Positions 20,639-31,017 of a stretch of 64,000 nucleotides of DNA are shown piece after piece. The translations under genes were made by a program, and so were the position numbers. Source of the DNA: Alphaproteobacteria bacterium. Lineage in GTDB: Bacteria > Pseudomonadota > Alphaproteobacteria > Bin65. Under the pieces are notes generated by a model. That model saw nothing but the letters and a program-made list of their open reading frames with translations, ran no database searches and was not told the DNA's origin. The stretch spans positions 62,001 through 126,000 of the forward strand of contig JAJEGH010000013.1 in the NCBI GenBank assembly GCA_022819985.1. The letters run 5' to 3'. Numbering within the stretch: position 1 is the stretch's first letter; each line of letters begins with the position of its first letter.

Positions 20639-22491
20639 GCGGCGCGCGCCTTTGCATCCGCCGCGGCCTGTGCGGCCAGCGCCGCGGGCACCGGGATCGG
20701 GGTATCCAGCAATATCTGCGCGTAGCCCTTGCCCTGGGCGTCGTTGCGCAGGCTGGCGACGCCGCCGCCGCCCAGCACGTCGTGCAGCAGGAAGTTGACG
20801 GCGTTCGTCCCCGGCATCAGGAACCGCTCGACCGGCTTCGGGCCGGCGCCGTCGAGGAAATGGGCGAAAATCTCTGCAACAGCCTCTTCCGTCAGGTGCT
20901 TCCAGAGCCAGGGCAGGTAATCGGCGCGCCGGGCGATAATACCGATATTGGCCTTGTCGCCCTTGTCGCCGCTGCGGCCCCAGGCGAGGTCTTCGAGACG
21001 GACCTCGACCGTATCGGAGATCTCGCCTGGCGGCGCACCGGAAGCGGGATCGGCGGGCGGCGACGGCCGGGCCGGCTCTCCCGGCCCGCCTTCGGTGACC
21101 GGCTCGGTATAGGGAACCGGTGCGCCATCGACCTCGACGCCGAGCGCAACCTCCGCCTTCGGCGCCAGGAAGGAGAACAGCCGGACGACCGGAGACGGCC
21201 TCGGCCGAGTGCCGGAAAAGCCGGAGAGCGCCGCCGGCGTCGCCAGGCCGAGGCCCGACGCTTCGCGCAGCAACAGGCCGACGCCGGCCGCCTCCGGGTG
21301 CTTGGCCGCCAGCTTGAGCACGACTTCCCGCGCCTCCGCCGATCCGGCGTCTGCGCCATACTGGCTGCCGGCGCCGAGCACCTCGACGCTCGTTTCGGTG
21401 AAATCGCCCAGATTGCGCCCGCGCAGCGCCGCCCGCGCCCGTTCGAGCGCCGCCCCGGCGAAAACCTGCGCCTTCCCGGCGGCGTTGCGGCCGGTAAACG
21501 TGAAATAGCCGCCGGCGCGGAAGCCGTCGGCCCAGGTTGCGCTCACCTTGTAGTCCGGCGGCGCCGGGCGGCCGGTCGCGCCGGTGACGCGCACCCGGTC
21601 CTTGCCGACCTGTTCGATCTCGACACCGGAAAAGTCGCAGCAGACGTCGGGCAGCAGATAGGCCTGGGGATCGCCGATCTCGTAGACCATCTGCTCGGCA
21701 ACCGTGCCGACGGTGACCTTGCCGCCGCTGCCCGCCGGCTTGCGCAGGGTGAAGCTGCCGTCCGTCCCGATATCGCCGATCGGATAGCCGATTTCGTGGA
21801 TCGAGCCGGCGATATCCTCCCAGTCGGTATGGTTGCCGCCGGTCGCCTGCGGGCCGCACTCCAGGATATGGCCGGCCAGGCTGCCGGCGGCGAGCCGGTC
21901 CCAGTCTCCGGGCCGCCAGCCGAAGGCGTGGATGCACGCGCCCAGCGTCACCGCGCTGTCGACGCAGCGGCCGGTAACGACGATATCGGCGCCGGCGTCG
22001 AGCGCCGCCGCGATGGGAAAGGCGCCGATATAGGCGTTGATGCTGGCGATCCGCCCGGCCGGCGGAAACGGCTCGCCGCTGAACATTTCGTTAGGTGCGG
22101 CCTCGGCCCATTTCCCGCGGTCGGCCATCAGGTCGTCGCCGCGCACGACGCCGACCTTGAGGTCCAGCCCGGCTTCGGCAATGACGGCGCGGGCGGCCTC
22201 GGCGCAGGCCTCCGGGTTCACGCCGCCAGCGTTGCTGACGACCCTGACGCCTTGCTCTGCGATCTCGCGGATATTCGGCTTGAGGGCCGCCGAGATGAAA
22301 TCGGTGGCGTAGCCCAGCGCCGTATCCTTGGCCCGCGCACGCGCCAGGATCGACATGGTGATCTCGGCCAGATAGTCGTAGACGAGGAAATCGACCGAAC
22401 GGTCGGCGAGCAGCTGCGGCGTCGCCATCGCCGACTCGCCCCAATAGCCGCTCGCCCCGCCGATGCGGACGATGTCGGGCACGGATGCCAT
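20635..22491 (-). CDS. atuA: Acyclic terpene utilization AtuA-family protein (DUF1446)
   Basis: VRIGGASGYWGESAMATPQLLADRSVDFLVYDYLAEITMSILARARAKD...GYATDF; overlaps the atuC-like start. Confidence 0.88.
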   Translation of the reverse strand: MASVPDIVRIGGASGYWGESAMATPQLLADRSVDFLVYDYLAEITMSILARARAKDTALGYATDFISAALKPNIREIAEQGVRVVSNAGGVNPEACAEAARAVIAEAGLDLKVGVVRGDDLMADRGKWAEAAPNEMFSGEPFPPAGRIASINAYIGAFPIAAALDAGADIVVTGRCVDSAVTLGACIHAFGWRPGDWDRLAAGSLAGHILECGPQATGGNHTDWEDIAGSIHEIGYPIGDIGTDGSFTLRKPAGSGGKVTVGTVAEQMVYEIGDPQAYLLPDVCCDFSGVEIEQVGKDRVRVTGATGRPAPPDYKVSATWADGFRAGGYFTFTGRNAAGKAQVFAGAALERARAALRGRNLGDFTETSVEVLGAGSQYGADAGSAEAREVVLKLAAKHPEAAGVGLLLREASGLGLATPAALSGFSGTRPRPSPVVRLFSFLAPKAEVALGVEVDGAPVPYTEPVTEGGPGEPARPSPPADPASGAPPGEISDTVEVRLEDLAWGRSGDKGDKANIGIIARRADYLPWLWKHLTEEAVAEIFAHFLDGAGPKPVERFLMPGTNAVNFLLHDVLGGGGVASLRNDAQGKGYAQILLDTPIPVPAALAAQAAADAKARAA

Positions 22492-22654
22492 CCTCCTGCA
22501 ATCCCCCGAAGACCGCTGCGCCGGCAAAATCCCCGAAGCGGACGGTTTTGGAAAGATTTAATTCCGCGCTGGCGGCGGGGGCGATGGGACTACCGGGCAG
22601 AGGATAAAGAGGCCAGCCAGCGTTCGGACTCTTACTGACACACGGTTCAACACA

Positions 22655-23155
22655 TTATCGGGAACCGAGCACACGCCGCATGGTTTCGATCGGCAGCATC
22701 AAGAAAAGCGGATCGAGCGGCGACAGCAAGAATTGCATATGCCGATAGAAATTTGCCGCATCTTCATTCAGCGCTCGAACGAACAACGCCCTGATTCCCA
22801 CGATCTCCGCCGCAGTCAAAGTACGCAGTACGGCGTCCCGCACCAATCCCCTGGCGATGCCCCGGCCCTGGTGAGATCTTGCGACCGCAAGCCGGCCCAT
22901 CAGCATCATCGGTATCGGATCGGGCATGTTCCGCTTGATGCGTCGCGGAACGGCCGTATGCGCCACCGAGCCCGCGGAAAGGCAGTAATAGGCGACTATG
23001 TTGCGATCGTCGCATACGACATAGGTACGCGAAGCGCCTGCCTGTTCGTTTTTCAATGCGCGCGACACCAGCCACGAATCGAGCGTGTGCTCTCCGCTAT
23101 CGAACCCCGTCAGGATGTGTTCGGCAGCGATCGGCTCCGGATCGGTCAGAGACAT
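22655..23155 (-). CDS. GNAT-family acetyltransferase toxin (TacT-like)
   Basis: LTGFDSGEHTLDSWLVSRALKNEQAGASRTYVV...MLMGRLAVARSHQGRGIARGLVRDAV; downstream of a DUF1778 gene. Confidence 0.88.
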   Translation of the reverse strand: MSLTDPEPIAAEHILTGFDSGEHTLDSWLVSRALKNEQAGASRTYVVCDDRNIVAYYCLSAGSVAHTAVPRRIKRNMPDPIPMMLMGRLAVARSHQGRGIARGLVRDAVLRTLTAAEIVGIRALFVRALNEDAANFYRHMQFLLSPLDPLFLMLPIETMRRVLGSR

Positions 23156-23164
23156 GTACGGCGG

Positions 23165-23428
23165 TCACTTTTCCCAAGGCGGAGATGTCGTCAATATCCG
23201 CCGTAACTCCTCGGTCGGTTCCGGGGGCGCATCCAGTATCGCCTGCAAGGCGTCGAAGGTCTCTTCGTCGACCCAGAAAACACGCTGGTCGAAAAGCACA
23301 TTCTCCGACGCTTCGCGCATCGTATCGAGGATGAACTCGGTTCTGGACTTGCCGAGGCATTCGGCCGCCCTGTCGATCAGCGCCTTCTGTTCTTCGGAGG
23401 CGCGCAGATTTATCGTTTGCGTCCGCAT
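23165..23428 (-). CDS. DUF1778 antitoxin (TacA-like)
   Basis: MRTQTINLRASEEQKALIDRAAECLGKSRTEFILDTMREASENVLFDQRVF. Confidence 0.9.
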   Translation of the reverse strand: MRTQTINLRASEEQKALIDRAAECLGKSRTEFILDTMREASENVLFDQRVFWVDEETFDALQAILDAPPEPTEELRRILTTSPPWEK

Positions 23429-23619
23429 ACTCGGTTCCTCCGAGGCCCTGCCGCTCGCTCGCAAATGTAGCGACAATGTAAGTACAACCCCGAAAGCGGC
23501 ATGTCAATCGGACAGCGGGTTTGGCTCCGGGCCGGACTGCGCCTTCCCTCCCGGCCTGTCTCATCTGCCTTCTTCCGTGCTACCTTCGGGTCCGTGCGAG
23601 AGGTCCGGAACGAAAGGCG

Positions 23620-25059
23620 ATGACGGAGACGGTCGAGATACCGGTCTGGCTGCTGCTCATCATCGGGGCGCTGGCGGTGCTGGCGGCGCTCGACGATGTG
23701 CTGCTGCCCACCGCGCGCTGGTATCTGCGCCGCCATGTCAACAAGGTGATCGACGACGTCAACGACCGGTTGCGGCTGGAGTTGCCGACCTTCCAGATCA
23801 CCAAGCGCCGGGTGCTGATCGACCGGCTGATCTACGACCCGGAAGTGATGAAGACGGTCGGCGCCGTCGCCCAGGAACGCGGCGTATCGCGCGACAGCCT
23901 GATGACCGAGGTGTCCAAGATCGCGCGCGAAATGGTGCCGGCCTTCAACGCCTATTTCTATTTCCGGCTGGGCTACCGCAGCGCGCGCTGGCTGCTGCGC
24001 GGCTTTTACCGGACGCGCCTCGGCTACGCCCACGAGAAGGCTAAGGCCGACATCCCGCCCGACACCGCCGTCGTCTTTTTCATCAACCATCGCAGCAATG
24101 CCGATTACCTGCTCGTGACCTATCTCGCGTCCGGCAGCGTGGCGCTGTCCTACGGCGCCGGCGAATGGGCCCGCATCTGGCCGTTCCGCAGCCTGCTGCG
24201 CCTGGCCGGCGCCTACATCCTGCGCCGCGACAGCGGCGATCCGCTCTACCGCAAGGTGCTCGAACGCTACGTCCAGATGGCGACCGAAGCCTGCGTGCCC
24301 CACGCCATCTTCGCCGAAGGCAAGCTTTCGCGCGACGGGGCGATCCATCCGCCGAAGCTCGGCATGCTCGGCTATATCACCAAGACCTTCGACCCGGCCG
24401 GGCCGTACGACATCATGTTCGTCCCCGTCGCGACCAATTTCGACCGGGTCGCGGAGGAACGCACGCTCGTCGCCAATCCGGAGACCGATTTCCGCGGCCG
24501 GGGCCGCCGCTTCCTGATGGGCGGCACGGCCAAGTTCCTGTTCCGCCTGGCATGGCGCAAGCTGCAGGGGCGCTCGGCGGGCTTCGGCGTCGCCTGCGCG
24601 AACTTCGCCGAACCGCTGTCGCTCCGCGACTGGTCCACGGCGCGCGGAATCGATCTTTCCCGCCTGGACCGGGATGACTTTTTCGCGGCTGTCGAGGACC
24701 TGGGCGCCGAGCTGACCCGGCGTATCCAGGAGGTCGTGCCGGTGCTCGCCGTGCCGCTGGTGTCGTCGGTCGTCACCGCGGCGGACGAGCCGCTCACCGC
24801 CGAGGAGATAAAACGCCGCGCAATCCGCTGGCTCGATGACGCACGCGCGCTGGGTGCCCATATCGCCCTGAAGGACGGCGACGAAGCCGCGGAAATCGAG
24901 ACGGCGGTGCACCGGATGCGCAAGCGCAGGCTGATTGCGGAACAGGAGTGCGGCGGCCTCGCGCCGGCCGCCGGCGAACGTCCCCTGCTGGCCTATTACG
25001 CGGCCTCGGTCGTGCAGTTGCGCGCGCAGCTCCAGAAGAAGCTGTCCGGCCCTGAGTAG
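23620..25059 (+). CDS. PlsB-like 1-acylglycerol/glycerol-3-phosphate acyltransferase
   Basis: FFINHRSNADYLL (HX4D), LRRDSGDPLYRKVL, FAEGKLSRDG. Confidence 0.83.
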   Translation: MTETVEIPVWLLLIIGALAVLAALDDVLLPTARWYLRRHVNKVIDDVNDRLRLELPTFQITKRRVLIDRLIYDPEVMKTVGAVAQERGVSRDSLMTEVSKIAREMVPAFNAYFYFRLGYRSARWLLRGFYRTRLGYAHEKAKADIPPDTAVVFFINHRSNADYLLVTYLASGSVALSYGAGEWARIWPFRSLLRLAGAYILRRDSGDPLYRKVLERYVQMATEACVPHAIFAEGKLSRDGAIHPPKLGMLGYITKTFDPAGPYDIMFVPVATNFDRVAEERTLVANPETDFRGRGRRFLMGGTAKFLFRLAWRKLQGRSAGFGVACANFAEPLSLRDWSTARGIDLSRLDRDDFFAAVEDLGAELTRRIQEVVPVLAVPLVSSVVTAADEPLTAEEIKRRAIRWLDDARALGAHIALKDGDEAAEIETAVHRMRKRRLIAEQECGGLAPAAGERPLLAYYAASVVQLRAQLQKKLSGPE

Positions 25060-25093
25060 GAACGCACCGCGGCGGCTGCCCGCGCCGGAACTG

Positions 25094-26452
25094 ATGCGGG
25101 CGTGTCTGCGCTCGCCCCTCGGCAACCTCGTCGCGCGGCCGTGGTTCGACCGCGCCGCCATGTATCTGCTGTGCCGGTGGTTCTTTCCGCTGTCGCGGCT
25201 CTGGGCTGCGGCGCGCACCGCCGAAGGTTCGCTCGAGCGGTTTCTGGCGGAAATGCCCGACGCCTCGGCGTTGCACAACCGGGCCTTGCTGGAGCGCCGG
25301 CTCCGGCGCTTCGAAGCCGTCCGCGGCCGGGTGCTGGACAGCGAACGCGCCTGGGAGGCGGCCTTCTTCGGCGACAGCGACGTTGCGCCGGACGGCCTTG
25401 CGGAGACCGAGCGGGCGCGGCTGTTCCGGCGTAATGCCTACAACGCCTCGCGGCGCCTGTTCGCGCCCTGGCGGGCCGCCGGCACGGCCGCGCCGATCCG
25501 CTGGGCGATTCCGGCGCCGGAGGAAGTCGCGGCGGATTTCGGGAGCCTGGTCGCCGATCCCGCACAGGCGTTCGCCGCGCCCGACCCGATGCCGCCGGTT
25601 GCCGAATCGCGCCGCTTTTCCGCCGTCCCCGGCCGGCAGGAACGCTGGATCCGGTTCGCCTCGCCGTCCGCAAGGATGAACGACGAGGTCATCGCCCGGA
25701 TCTACGAACCCGAAGGCGTCGCCGACCCGCCGACCCTGATCTTCGGCCACGGCATCTGCGTCGAGTTCGATCACTGGCGCGGCCTGGTCGACGAGATCGA
25801 GGCGCTGGTCGCCATGGGCATCCGCGTCGTCCGGCCGGAAGCGCCGTGGCACGGCAGGCGCGTTCCCGGCGGGCGCTATGGCGGCGAGATGTTCATCGCC
25901 TCGGCGCCGCGCGGCGCGCTCGACCATTTCACCGCCGCGGCGCGCGAATGGGCCGTGCTGATGGACTGGTGCCGCCGGACGAGCGAGGCGCCGGTCGCGA
26001 TCGGCGGCAGCAGCCTGGGCGCCATGACGTCCCAGGTGATCGTCGACAAGGCGCGCTTCTGGCCGGAACGGCTGCGGCCCGACGCCATGCTGCTGATCAC
26101 CCATACCGGCCGGATCGCGGACGCCGCGGTGCACGGCTCGATGGCGCAGGCCTGGGGCATCGCCGAAAACACGATGGCGCGGGGCTGGACCAGCGAGACG
26201 ATCGGGCGCTTCATGCCCCTGCTCGACCCGGTCGGCGAACCCGTCATCCCCCCGGAGAAAATCGTTACGGTGCTGGGCAGCCGGGACGACGTGACGCCCT
26301 TCGCGAGCGCGCGGCTGCTGATCGAGGAATGGCGCGTGCCGCCGGAAAACCGCTTCATCTGGCGGCGCGGCCATTTCAGCGTCCCGCTCACCATGCTGCG
26401 CGATCCGGCGCCCCTGCGCCGCTTCAAAGCGGTGCTGGACGGCGCGGCGTAG
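25094..26452 (+). CDS. Alpha/beta hydrolase family protein
   Basis: LIFGHGICVEFDHW; GGSSLG nucleophile elbow; C-terminal GHFS. Confidence 0.75.
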   Translation: MRACLRSPLGNLVARPWFDRAAMYLLCRWFFPLSRLWAAARTAEGSLERFLAEMPDASALHNRALLERRLRRFEAVRGRVLDSERAWEAAFFGDSDVAPDGLAETERARLFRRNAYNASRRLFAPWRAAGTAAPIRWAIPAPEEVAADFGSLVADPAQAFAAPDPMPPVAESRRFSAVPGRQERWIRFASPSARMNDEVIARIYEPEGVADPPTLIFGHGICVEFDHWRGLVDEIEALVAMGIRVVRPEAPWHGRRVPGGRYGGEMFIASAPRGALDHFTAAAREWAVLMDWCRRTSEAPVAIGGSSLGAMTSQVIVDKARFWPERLRPDAMLLITHTGRIADAAVHGSMAQAWGIAENTMARGWTSETIGRFMPLLDPVGEPVIPPEKIVTVLGSRDDVTPFASARLLIEEWRVPPENRFIWRRGHFSVPLTMLRDPAPLRRFKAVLDGAA

Positions 26453-26582
26453 GTCGCGGTACAGCGGCAACCCGGCCTGGATGCGTAAAAGCGCGGTCAA
26501 AAAGGGTACATTGCCCGGCGCAGATCGGGCGTGATATGGTTGATCAGTCAACGGAATGAGCGATCCGCTCGACAAGGAGGAA

Positions 26583-27551
26583 ATGAAGATGATGTTCAAG
26601 CCTTTGCGTATTCCGGCTGCCGCAGCGGCCGCAACCGTGGCCCTGGCGATCGCGGCCACGCCCTCGGCCGCGGAGTGGAAACCGGCCGGCCCGATCAACC
26701 TGATGATCGCGTTCCGGGCCGGCGGCGGCGCCGACACCCAGGCGCGCCTCATCAGCGCCTCGCTCGAGAAGTCCAAGGGCTGGAAGATCATCCCGCAGAA
26801 CGTCACCGGCAAGGGCGGCGCGGTGATGGCGCGAAAGCTTAAGACCCAGCCCAATGACGGGCTCACCATCGGCATCGCCGTTACGGAGACCTTCGGCTAC
26901 AACATGCTGGCGACGAAAAAGCCCGGCTATGCGGTGAGCGACTTCACCTTCGTCACGACGACGGCGGGCTCGCAGATGGGCATCGTCTCGAAGACGAGCC
27001 GCGGCTGGAAATCGATCCACGATCTGGTCAAGGCGGCGAAGGGCGGCGCCAAGATCAAGTTCGGCGCCATGAGCCCGAGACTCGCCGACCTGGCCTACAC
27101 CGTCGAGCAGAAATTCGGCATCGAGCTCAACACCGTCATGTTCAAGGGCGGCCGCGGCGTCCTGAACGCGATTACCGCCGGCGATGTCGACGCCGGCTGG
27201 GTCGCGGGCATCCAGAGCAAGGGCGTCAGGGCGGGCGATCTCGTCAACCTGCTGTCGGGCGAGTCTGCCCGGCTCAACGCTTCGCCCGACGCGCCGACTC
27301 TGAAAGAGCTGGGCATTCCCTACGATGCCGGCGCCAAGTTCCTGATCGTCGCCCCGAAGGGCATCCCGGCCGACGCCCGCAAGGGGCTGGCCGACGCCAT
27401 TGCCTCGGTTCTGAACGACAAGTCCACCAAGGCCGCGCAGTTCGTGACCCGCGCCTTCGGCGGGCCGCGCCTGATTTCCGGCGCCGCCCTCGACAAGCTG
27501 GTCGCCGACGGCATCGCCAGCTCCAAACAGCTGATGGAAGCGACCCAGTAG
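26583..27551 (+). CDS. TTT transporter substrate-binding protein (TctC-like)
   Basis: Signal peptide, GPINLMIAFRAGGGADTQARL; followed by TctB/TctA; strong SD AAGGAGG upstream. Confidence 0.87.
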   Translation: MKMMFKPLRIPAAAAAATVALAIAATPSAAEWKPAGPINLMIAFRAGGGADTQARLISASLEKSKGWKIIPQNVTGKGGAVMARKLKTQPNDGLTIGIAVTETFGYNMLATKKPGYAVSDFTFVTTTAGSQMGIVSKTSRGWKSIHDLVKAAKGGAKIKFGAMSPRLADLAYTVEQKFGIELNTVMFKGGRGVLNAITAGDVDAGWVAGIQSKGVRAGDLVNLLSGESARLNASPDAPTLKELGIPYDAGAKFLIVAPKGIPADARKGLADAIASVLNDKSTKAAQFVTRAFGGPRLISGAALDKLVADGIASSKQLMEATQ

Positions 27552-27614
27552 GGAAAGCCGATCCGGTCGGGGCCGGCGCGCCCCGATCCCCGGCATAGTT
27601 TCGCCGGCACAGTC

Positions 27615-28184
27615 ATGCGTGCCGACCCCTGGTCGCTGGGCGTGGCGGCGGTCGTTGCCGTCTTCGCCCTGGCGACCCTGCTCTTCTGGATCCCCGCCGA
27701 CATCGAGACCGGCGTCGTCGAGACCTTCCGGCGGCGGACGACCATCGGCGACGCCCTGGCCCCGACCGTCGTCGCCATCGGCATGCTCGCGGTCGCGGGG
27801 CTTTTCGCTGCCACGGAGCTGCTGCGCCCGCGGCGGGAGAGAGCGCCGTTCGACGGGCAGAGCGCCCTGTTCATCCTCCGGGTCGGCGCGGCGATCGGGG
27901 CGGGCCTCGTGCTGATGGTCTACACGGGGCCCCTCACGGTCGACGCCATCAATGCCCTGGGCGGCGACATCGGCAGCTATCGCCAGCTGCGCGATACCGT
28001 GCCCTACAAGTATCTCGGCTACCTGGCCGGCGGCACGGTCATGGTCGGCGGCATCGTCGTTGCAGTCGAGCATCGGCTGACCCGCAGCGCCGCGGTCGCG
28101 GCCGTGCTGGCGGTGCTCGTCCATATCGTGCTGTACGATCTGCCGTTCGACGACGTCCTCCTGCCGCCCAACGGCGACCAGTAA
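27615..28184 (+). CDS. TTT transporter small membrane subunit (TctB-like)
   Basis: Hydrophobic, about 190 aa, between tctC-like and tctA-like genes. Confidence 0.8.
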   Translation: MRADPWSLGVAAVVAVFALATLLFWIPADIETGVVETFRRRTTIGDALAPTVVAIGMLAVAGLFAATELLRPRRERAPFDGQSALFILRVGAAIGAGLVLMVYTGPLTVDAINALGGDIGSYRQLRDTVPYKYLGYLAGGTVMVGGIVVAVEHRLTRSAAVAAVLAVLVHIVLYDLPFDDVLLPPNGDQ

Positions 28185-29767
28185 TGGGCATCCTCGACCA
28201 TGTCTGGCTCGGCGTCGTTGCGGTGTTTACGGAGGCGCCGATCGCGACGGTTCTCGGGCTGCCGATCTCGATCACCGTGGTCATGGTGGTGCTCGGCTTC
28301 CTCGGCGGCATCGTGGTGGGCGCGGCGCCGGGCCTCGGCGGGCCGTTCGCCATGGCGATCTCGCTGCCGATCCTGATCACCATCTTCGGCTTCAACCCGG
28401 ACGCCCTCCTCCCGGTGCTCGGCTTCATGATCGGGATCATGAAAGGCTCCACGGTGGGCGGCGCCGTGCCGGCGATCCTGTTCAACACGCCGGGAACGCC
28501 GGATTCCCTGATGACCACGCTGGACGGCTTCCCGATGACGAAAAAGGGCGAAGCCGGCAAGGCGCTCCGGGTCGCCCATTTTTCGTCCGCCTCGGGAGAC
28601 ACCTTCTCCGACCTCGTCCTGTTCACCTGCGCGCCGTTCCTCGCGATCGCGGTCGAAGCCTATCTCGATTTCCCGGAAAAGGCGGCGCTGATCGTCCTGT
28701 CGCTGGCCTTCATTTCGGCGGTGGTCGGCGATTCCGTCTGGAAAGGGCTGCTCTCGGCGCTGTTCGGCATGCTCGTCGCCTATATCGGCACCGGGGAGGA
28801 CACGCACCCGCGCCTGTCCTTCGGCAGCGATGCGCTGGCCGGGGGCCTGCCGCTCATCGGCGTCGTGCTCGGCGTGCTGATCCTCGGCGAAGTATTCAAG
28901 GCGCTGGAGGACATGTGGCGCGAGAAGCGCGCGACCGACGCGATCTCGACGCTGCCGGAAAGCGGGGAGAACCGTCTCCGGCTTCGGGACATCCGGCGTA
29001 TCGCGCCCTTCGTCGGCATGTCCGCCCTTATCGGCACGATGATCGGCGCCCTGCCGGGTATCGGATCGACCCTGGCGGCGACGCTCGGCTACGCGACCGG
29101 CCGCAAGCTGCACAAGGGCGACGTGCCGTTCGGCGAAGGCACGCCGGAGGGCGTCGCAGCGACCGAAGCGGCCAACAGCGCGGTCTCGGGCGCCAACCTC
29201 ATCCCCGTGCTGTCGCTCGGCATCCCGGGCAATGTCGCCGCCGTCTTCATCATCCTGGCGACCGAGACGATCAGCGGCTTCAACCCCGGGCCTGCCGTGT
29301 TCCGTCTCGTGCCGGACCAGATCAACAGCGAGATGGTCATCGCCTTCGGCCTGTTCACCACGATGGTCTTCGCCAACCTGCTCAACTGGACGATCGGCGG
29401 CGTCTTCATGCGCTGGATGGGCGTCATGGTGCGGATTCCCAAGCAGCGCCTGCTGCCGATCGTGCTGCTGCTGACGCTGACCGCGATCTACGTCCAGCGC
29501 CCGGAAATGCTGGCGATCTACATCGCGCTGTTCTTCGGCTTCGTCGGCTACCTGCTGCGGAAGCTCAACTTCTCCGTTCTGCCCTTCGTGATCGGCTTCA
29601 TCCTCGCCAACAATCTCGAGGAAGCGGTGCGCCAGGCCTTTTCCGCGACGGGCTCCGACCCGTGGTTCCTGTTTTCGAGCCCGATTTCCATCGCCTTCAT
29701 AGCGATCGCCGCGCTCGTCGTCGTGTTCTTCAGCCGGGGCAACCGCAAACCGGCCCGGAAGGCCTGA
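28184..29767 (+). CDS. TTT transporter permease (TctA)
   Basis: GAAPGLGGPFAMAISLPILI...LFNTPGTPDSLMTTLDGFPMTKKGEAGKAL. Confidence 0.93.
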   Translation: MGILDHVWLGVVAVFTEAPIATVLGLPISITVVMVVLGFLGGIVVGAAPGLGGPFAMAISLPILITIFGFNPDALLPVLGFMIGIMKGSTVGGAVPAILFNTPGTPDSLMTTLDGFPMTKKGEAGKALRVAHFSSASGDTFSDLVLFTCAPFLAIAVEAYLDFPEKAALIVLSLAFISAVVGDSVWKGLLSALFGMLVAYIGTGEDTHPRLSFGSDALAGGLPLIGVVLGVLILGEVFKALEDMWREKRATDAISTLPESGENRLRLRDIRRIAPFVGMSALIGTMIGALPGIGSTLAATLGYATGRKLHKGDVPFGEGTPEGVAATEAANSAVSGANLIPVLSLGIPGNVAAVFIILATETISGFNPGPAVFRLVPDQINSEMVIAFGLFTTMVFANLLNWTIGGVFMRWMGVMVRIPKQRLLPIVLLLTLTAIYVQRPEMLAIYIALFFGFVGYLLRKLNFSVLPFVIGFILANNLEEAVRQAFSATGSDPWFLFSSPISIAFIAIAALVVVFFSRGNRKPARKA

Positions 29768-29811
29768 CGCCGGAACGGCCTGCCGGCGCTGCCGCAGGTC
29801 CGGCGCGCCGC

Positions 29812-31017
29812 CTACGCGCCCGCCGCCGCCTCCAGTGCAGCGATACCGGGCAGCGTCCTGCCTTCGAGCCATTCCAGAAAGGCGCCGCCGGCGGCCGAGA
29901 CATAGGTGAAATCGCCGGCGACTCCGGCGGCGTTGAGCGCAGCGACGGTGTCCCCGCCCCCGGCGACGCTGGCCAGCGCGCCGGCGCGGGTGCGCGCCGC
30001 CGCATACCGGGCGACTGCCATCGTCGTGTCCGCGAAGGCGGGATATTCGAACGCGCCGGGCGGGCCGTTCCAGAGCAGCGTGCTCGCACCGTCCAGGACT
30101 TCGTTGAACAGCGCCCGCGAGCGCGGCCCGGCGTCGAGGATCATCTCGTCCTCCGGGCAGGCGTCGAGCGCGCGGGCAGTGGCGACGGCGCCGTGCCCCA
30201 ATTCGCGCGCCGTCACGATGTCCGCGGGCAGGACGATCCGGCAATCCGCTTCGCCAGCCAGCCTGCGGATTTCCTCCACCGTGCCGACACGGTCCGGCTC
30301 GCACAGCGAGCGGCCGACCGGGACGCCGCCGGCGAGCAGGAAGGTGTTGGCCATGCCGCCGACGACGATCACGGCGTCCAGCTTGCGCACCAGGTTCTTC
30401 AGCACGGCGATCTTGGTCGAAACCTTGGCGCCGCCGACGATGGCGACCGCGGGCCGGCGCGGAGCCTCCAGGGCGTCGCTCAGCGCCTGCAATTCTTCCA
30501 CCAGCAGCGGCCCGGCCGCCGCCGGCAACAGGGCGGCGACCGCCGCCGTCGAAGCGTGGGCGCGGTGGGCGCAGGAAAAGGCGTCGTTGACGTAGATGTC
30601 GCCCAGCTGCGCCAGTCCGGCGGCAAAAGCCGGGTCGTTCGCCGTCTCTCCGGGATCGAAGCGCAGATTCTCGCACAGCATCGCCTCGCCGTCGGCCAGC
30701 CGCCGCGACAGGGCTTCGGCCTCCGGGCCGGTGCAGGCTGGGGAGAATTGCACCGGCGTGCCGAACGCCTCGGAGAGTACCGGACACAATTTCTCCAGTG
30801 ACAAAGCCGGATCGCGCTCCCCCGGCTTCGGCCGGCCGAAATGGGTCAGGACGACCAGCCGGGCGCCCCGCGCCAGCAGCGGCTTCATGCCGGCCGCGAA
30901 GCGCTCGATCCGGGTGGCGTCGGCAACCCGCCCGTCCTCGACCGGCACGTTCAGATCGGCCCGGACCAGCAGGCGCTTGCCGGCTACGTCCATCGCCTCG
31001 ATGCGCGGCAGCGTCAT
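29812..31017 (-). CDS. pgk: Phosphoglycerate kinase
   Basis: KRLLVRADLNVPVEDGRV, LTHFGRPKPGERDPALSLE, VGGAKVSTKIAVLKNL, SVAGGGDTVAAL. Confidence 0.96.
   Translation of the reverse strand: MTLPRIEAMDVAGKRLLVRADLNVPVEDGRVADATRIERFAAGMKPLLARGARLVVLTHFGRPKPGERDPALSLEKLCPVLSEAFGTPVQFSPACTGPEAEALSRRLADGEAMLCENLRFDPGETANDPAFAAGLAQLGDIYVNDAFSCAHRAHASTAAVAALLPAAAGPLLVEELQALSDALEAPRRPAVAIVGGAKVSTKIAVLKNLVRKLDAVIVVGGMANTFLLAGGVPVGRSLCEPDRVGTVEEIRRLAGEADCRIVLPADIVTARELGHGAVATARALDACPEDEMILDAGPRSRALFNEVLDGASTLLWNGPPGAFEYPAFADTTMAVARYAAARTRAGALASVAGGGDTVAALNAAGVAGDFTYVSAAGGAFLEWLEGRTLPGIAALEAAAGA

Noticed and set aside
28019-30787. 922-aa minus-strand ORF
   Set aside because: Antisense to tctA and out of frame over pgk; low-complexity translation.
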